Positions 62,898-64,000 of a stretch of DNA of 64,000 bases are shown in pieces. Positions within the stretch are counted from its first letter, which is position 1. Every line of letters starts with the position of its first letter. Both the position numbers and the translations under genes were made by a program. The DNA is taken from positions 1 to 64,000 of the forward strand of contig JAEOTR010000084.1 in the NCBI GenBank assembly GCA_016839705.1, in the 5' to 3' direction. The DNA comes from Promethearchaeota archaeon (GTDB lineage: Archaea; Asgardarchaeota; Lokiarchaeia; Sigyniarchaeales; SOKP01). A model generated the notes under the pieces. It saw only the letters and a list, made by a program, of their open reading frames with translations, was not told where the DNA came from and did not search any database.

Positions 62898-62926
62898 AAA
62901 TTTCTAAAAATAAAAACAAGAGGTGC

Positions 62927-63259
62927 ATTGAGGTTCCTAGTGAGTTTACTAAAAATGTGATCAATATTATTCAAAAAATCCCAAAAGGAAAAGTTCTAAC
63001 CTATGGTTTTATAGCTAGATTAGCAGGAAATCCAAGAGCTGCGCGGCAAGTTTCATGGATTTTACACTCGTCTAGCAAGAAATATCACTTACCCTGGCAC
63101 CGTGTTATAAGCTCAAATGGGTCATTATCAATGAAATCAATTGAAGATAGACAATATCACAAAAAACTTCTGGAATTAGAAGATATCACGTTTTTAGATA
63201 ATTTTAAAATAAATCTAGAGAAATATCTTTGGAAACCCAAGATGGGTGAATTGGTTTAA
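62927..63259 (+). CDS. Alkyltransferase-like protein (ATL/MGMT fold)
   Basis: 110 residues. 'FTKNVINIIQKIPKGKVLTY' and 'GFIARLAGNPRAARQVSWIL' are the DNA-binding part of the alkylguanine transferase fold. The active-site motif reads 'LPWHRVISS', with Trp for the Cys of MGMT. ATL proteins bind O6-alkylguanine without repairing it and pass it to nucleotide excision repair. The start is doubtful: ATT 62927 gives a family-like N-terminus, but GAGGTG lies only one base away. GTG 62957 is the ordinary alternative and would trim ten residues. Confidence 0.85.
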   Translation: MEVPSEFTKNVINIIQKIPKGKVLTYGFIARLAGNPRAARQVSWILHSSSKKYHLPWHRVISSNGSLSMKSIEDRQYHKKLLELEDITFLDNFKINLEKYLWKPKMGELV

Positions 63260-63289
63260 GTAATTTAACCTAATAAGGTTCCGGGTTTT

Positions 63290-63646
63290 TTAACGATTTG
63301 ATCTATGTGGAAGACAAGTTGGATATGTCTGAAAAAATAATGAAAACGCCATATCTTCTTTACCCACTTTAATCAGTTTCCTAATACCTTCTAAACTTTG
63401 TTTTTGGGCAAAATGTATTTTACGGTCATTAATTACTTGAGTAGGTAGCACAAATTGCTCATTTAAGAACTCATTTATCTTACTTTCTTCAATATCTTTA
63501 AATTTCCTGAAATCCTTTCTACAAATCTCTAAGTAATTACCATATTCAGGTTTTTTAGGGAACTTCCCCTCAGCAATCGTATAAGCCATTTGTTTTTCAC
63601 TCTTTCTATCTTTAAATTTTATTTGATTCTTTGATATTAATGTCAA
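63290..63646 (-). CDS. Hypothetical protein
   Basis: 118 residues, not recognised. It starts with TTG 63646 or ATG 63589. The sequence is charged, with a motif 'CRKDFRKFKDIEESKINEFL' and a C-terminal hydrophobic 'MAFSLFFQTYPTCLP'. No known domain is seen. It is convergent with the ATL gene and divergent from the aminotransferase. Confidence 0.5.
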   Translation of the reverse strand: MTLISKNQIKFKDRKSEKQMAYTIAEGKFPKKPEYGNYLEICRKDFRKFKDIEESKINEFLNEQFVLPTQVINDRKIHFAQKQSLEGIRKLIKVGKEDMAFSLFFQTYPTCLPHRSNR

Positions 63647-63797
63647 TTTTAGTATATATAATTTTTTAATTTAGATTTAAAACGGCTTTATGATTGATTT
63701 CACCTTTAATTATAAAACTAAAAAAAAAGTTTATGTTAAGAATGAACAATTTAAAACATATTTCATATATTAGTTCAAAATTAAAAATATTGAAAAA

Positions 63798-64000
63798 ATG
63801 CCAAAATTTCAACCCTTTCTTATGGAACGTTGGATGTCTAAATATGAGCAAGATGTTGAATTCAACCTATCAGAAAGCGGTGTTCACCCAATCTTACTCA
63901 AAGAGTTGTTATCTGATGATTCTAATTATATTGACCAATTACTTGCGACGGATCTAAATTACCCCCATGTTAATGGCATCCCAAGTTTAAGAAAAAATAT
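63798..64000 (+). CDS. PLP-dependent aminotransferase, N-terminal part (partial)
   Basis: 67 residues before the window ends. 'PKFQPFLMERWMSKYEQDVE' and 'FNLSESGVHPILLKELLSD' are typical of class I/II aminotransferases, and 'YPHVNGIPSLRKN' is the typical Tyr and Gly-x-P-x-L-R segment of the small domain. The substrate cannot be told. The catalytic Lys lies beyond the right edge. Confidence 0.85.
   Translation, partial: MPKFQPFLMERWMSKYEQDVEFNLSESGVHPILLKELLSDDSNYIDQLLATDLNYPHVNGIPSLRKN

Noticed and set aside
1-64000. tRNA, rRNA, CRISPR arrays and insertion sequences
   Set aside because: No T-loop GTTCGAATC-type block with matching acceptor stem, no rRNA, no regularly spaced repeats and no transposase were found by eye; small structured RNAs could still be missed without a covariance search.

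Overview
The window is an AT-rich (roughly 30% GC by eye) archaeal chromosome segment. The gene content points to an Asgard archaeon, most likely of the Lokiarchaeia (Promethearchaeota) type. Archaeal information-processing genes (aIF5B, EF-2, TFB, Rpo7/Spt4, Rpo10, S6e, S24e, S27ae, S28e, L7Ae, L24e, KEOPS Kae1/Bud32, CCA-adding enzyme, Taw1) sit next to eukaryote-like genes: Ras/Rab- and Arf-like small GTPases, two roadblock/LC7 proteins, a gelsolin-like domain protein, a HEAT-repeat protein, and a long helical-repeat protein with a GTPase-like head that lacks a P-loop. Assignment is by gene content only; no 16S rRNA is present.

Layout. 1-2.2 kb: end of a glycyl radical enzyme, its convergent activating enzyme and a divergent TetR regulator, plus a ~50-base relic of a second activase start. 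2.7-9.5 kb: uvrA, an acetyltransferase, infB (aIF5B) and cca. 9.5-14.6 kb: a badly damaged histidine kinase pseudogene, an EF-2 gene with an internal TAA, and a tandem pair of Ras-like GTPases, one disrupted. 14.8-20.2 kb: HAD phosphatase, acidic repeat protein + EngB-like GTPase, ThrH-like phosphatase, Taw1 with an insertion, nucleoside phosphorylase. 20.3-26.5 kb: a minus-strand block of mostly unknown genes (wHTH protein, two zinc-ribbon membrane proteins, esterase, DUF2085-like membrane protein, a tandem paralogous pair). 26.7-32.3 kb: pseudo-GTPase/TPR protein, TFB, Arf-like GTPase. 32.3-38 kb: PAP2 phosphatase, PHP phosphatase, a CoA-transferase/hydrolase fused to a GNAT domain, and a divergent acetyl-CoA synthetase. 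38.1-43.4 kb: a HAD-like fusion and a heterodimeric ABC exporter. 43.5-53 kb: HEAT, roadblock, M20-like, DUF362 ferredoxin, small GTPase, HAD, CTP-type lipid kinase, roadblock, YCII, DhnA-type aldolase. 53.2-57.3 kb: the conserved archaeal run rpo7-spt4-dephospho-CoA kinase-rps24e-rps27ae-kae1-bud32. 57.6-64 kb: RHH regulator, gelsolin-like protein, rpl7ae-rps28e, rpo10, rps6e-rpl24e, a B12-binding radical SAM enzyme, an alkyltransferase-like protein and the start of an aminotransferase.

The most unusual global signal is translational. Several of the most conserved genes (EF-2, Rpo7, Rpo10, L7Ae, S28e, a Rab-like GTPase, possibly an ATL protein) have no ATG/GTG/TTG where homology demands the start. 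Instead they carry ATA, ATT or ATC at a normal distance after a clear Shine-Dalgarno sequence. Two of them (Rpo10 and S28e) are missed entirely by ordinary start-codon rules. Other points of interest are the in-frame TAA in EF-2, an EF-2 whose diphthamide loop is altered, a possible acetylation switch at the acetyl-CoA synthetase locus, and several enzymes whose key residues are missing. No tRNA, rRNA, CRISPR array or insertion sequence was recognised.
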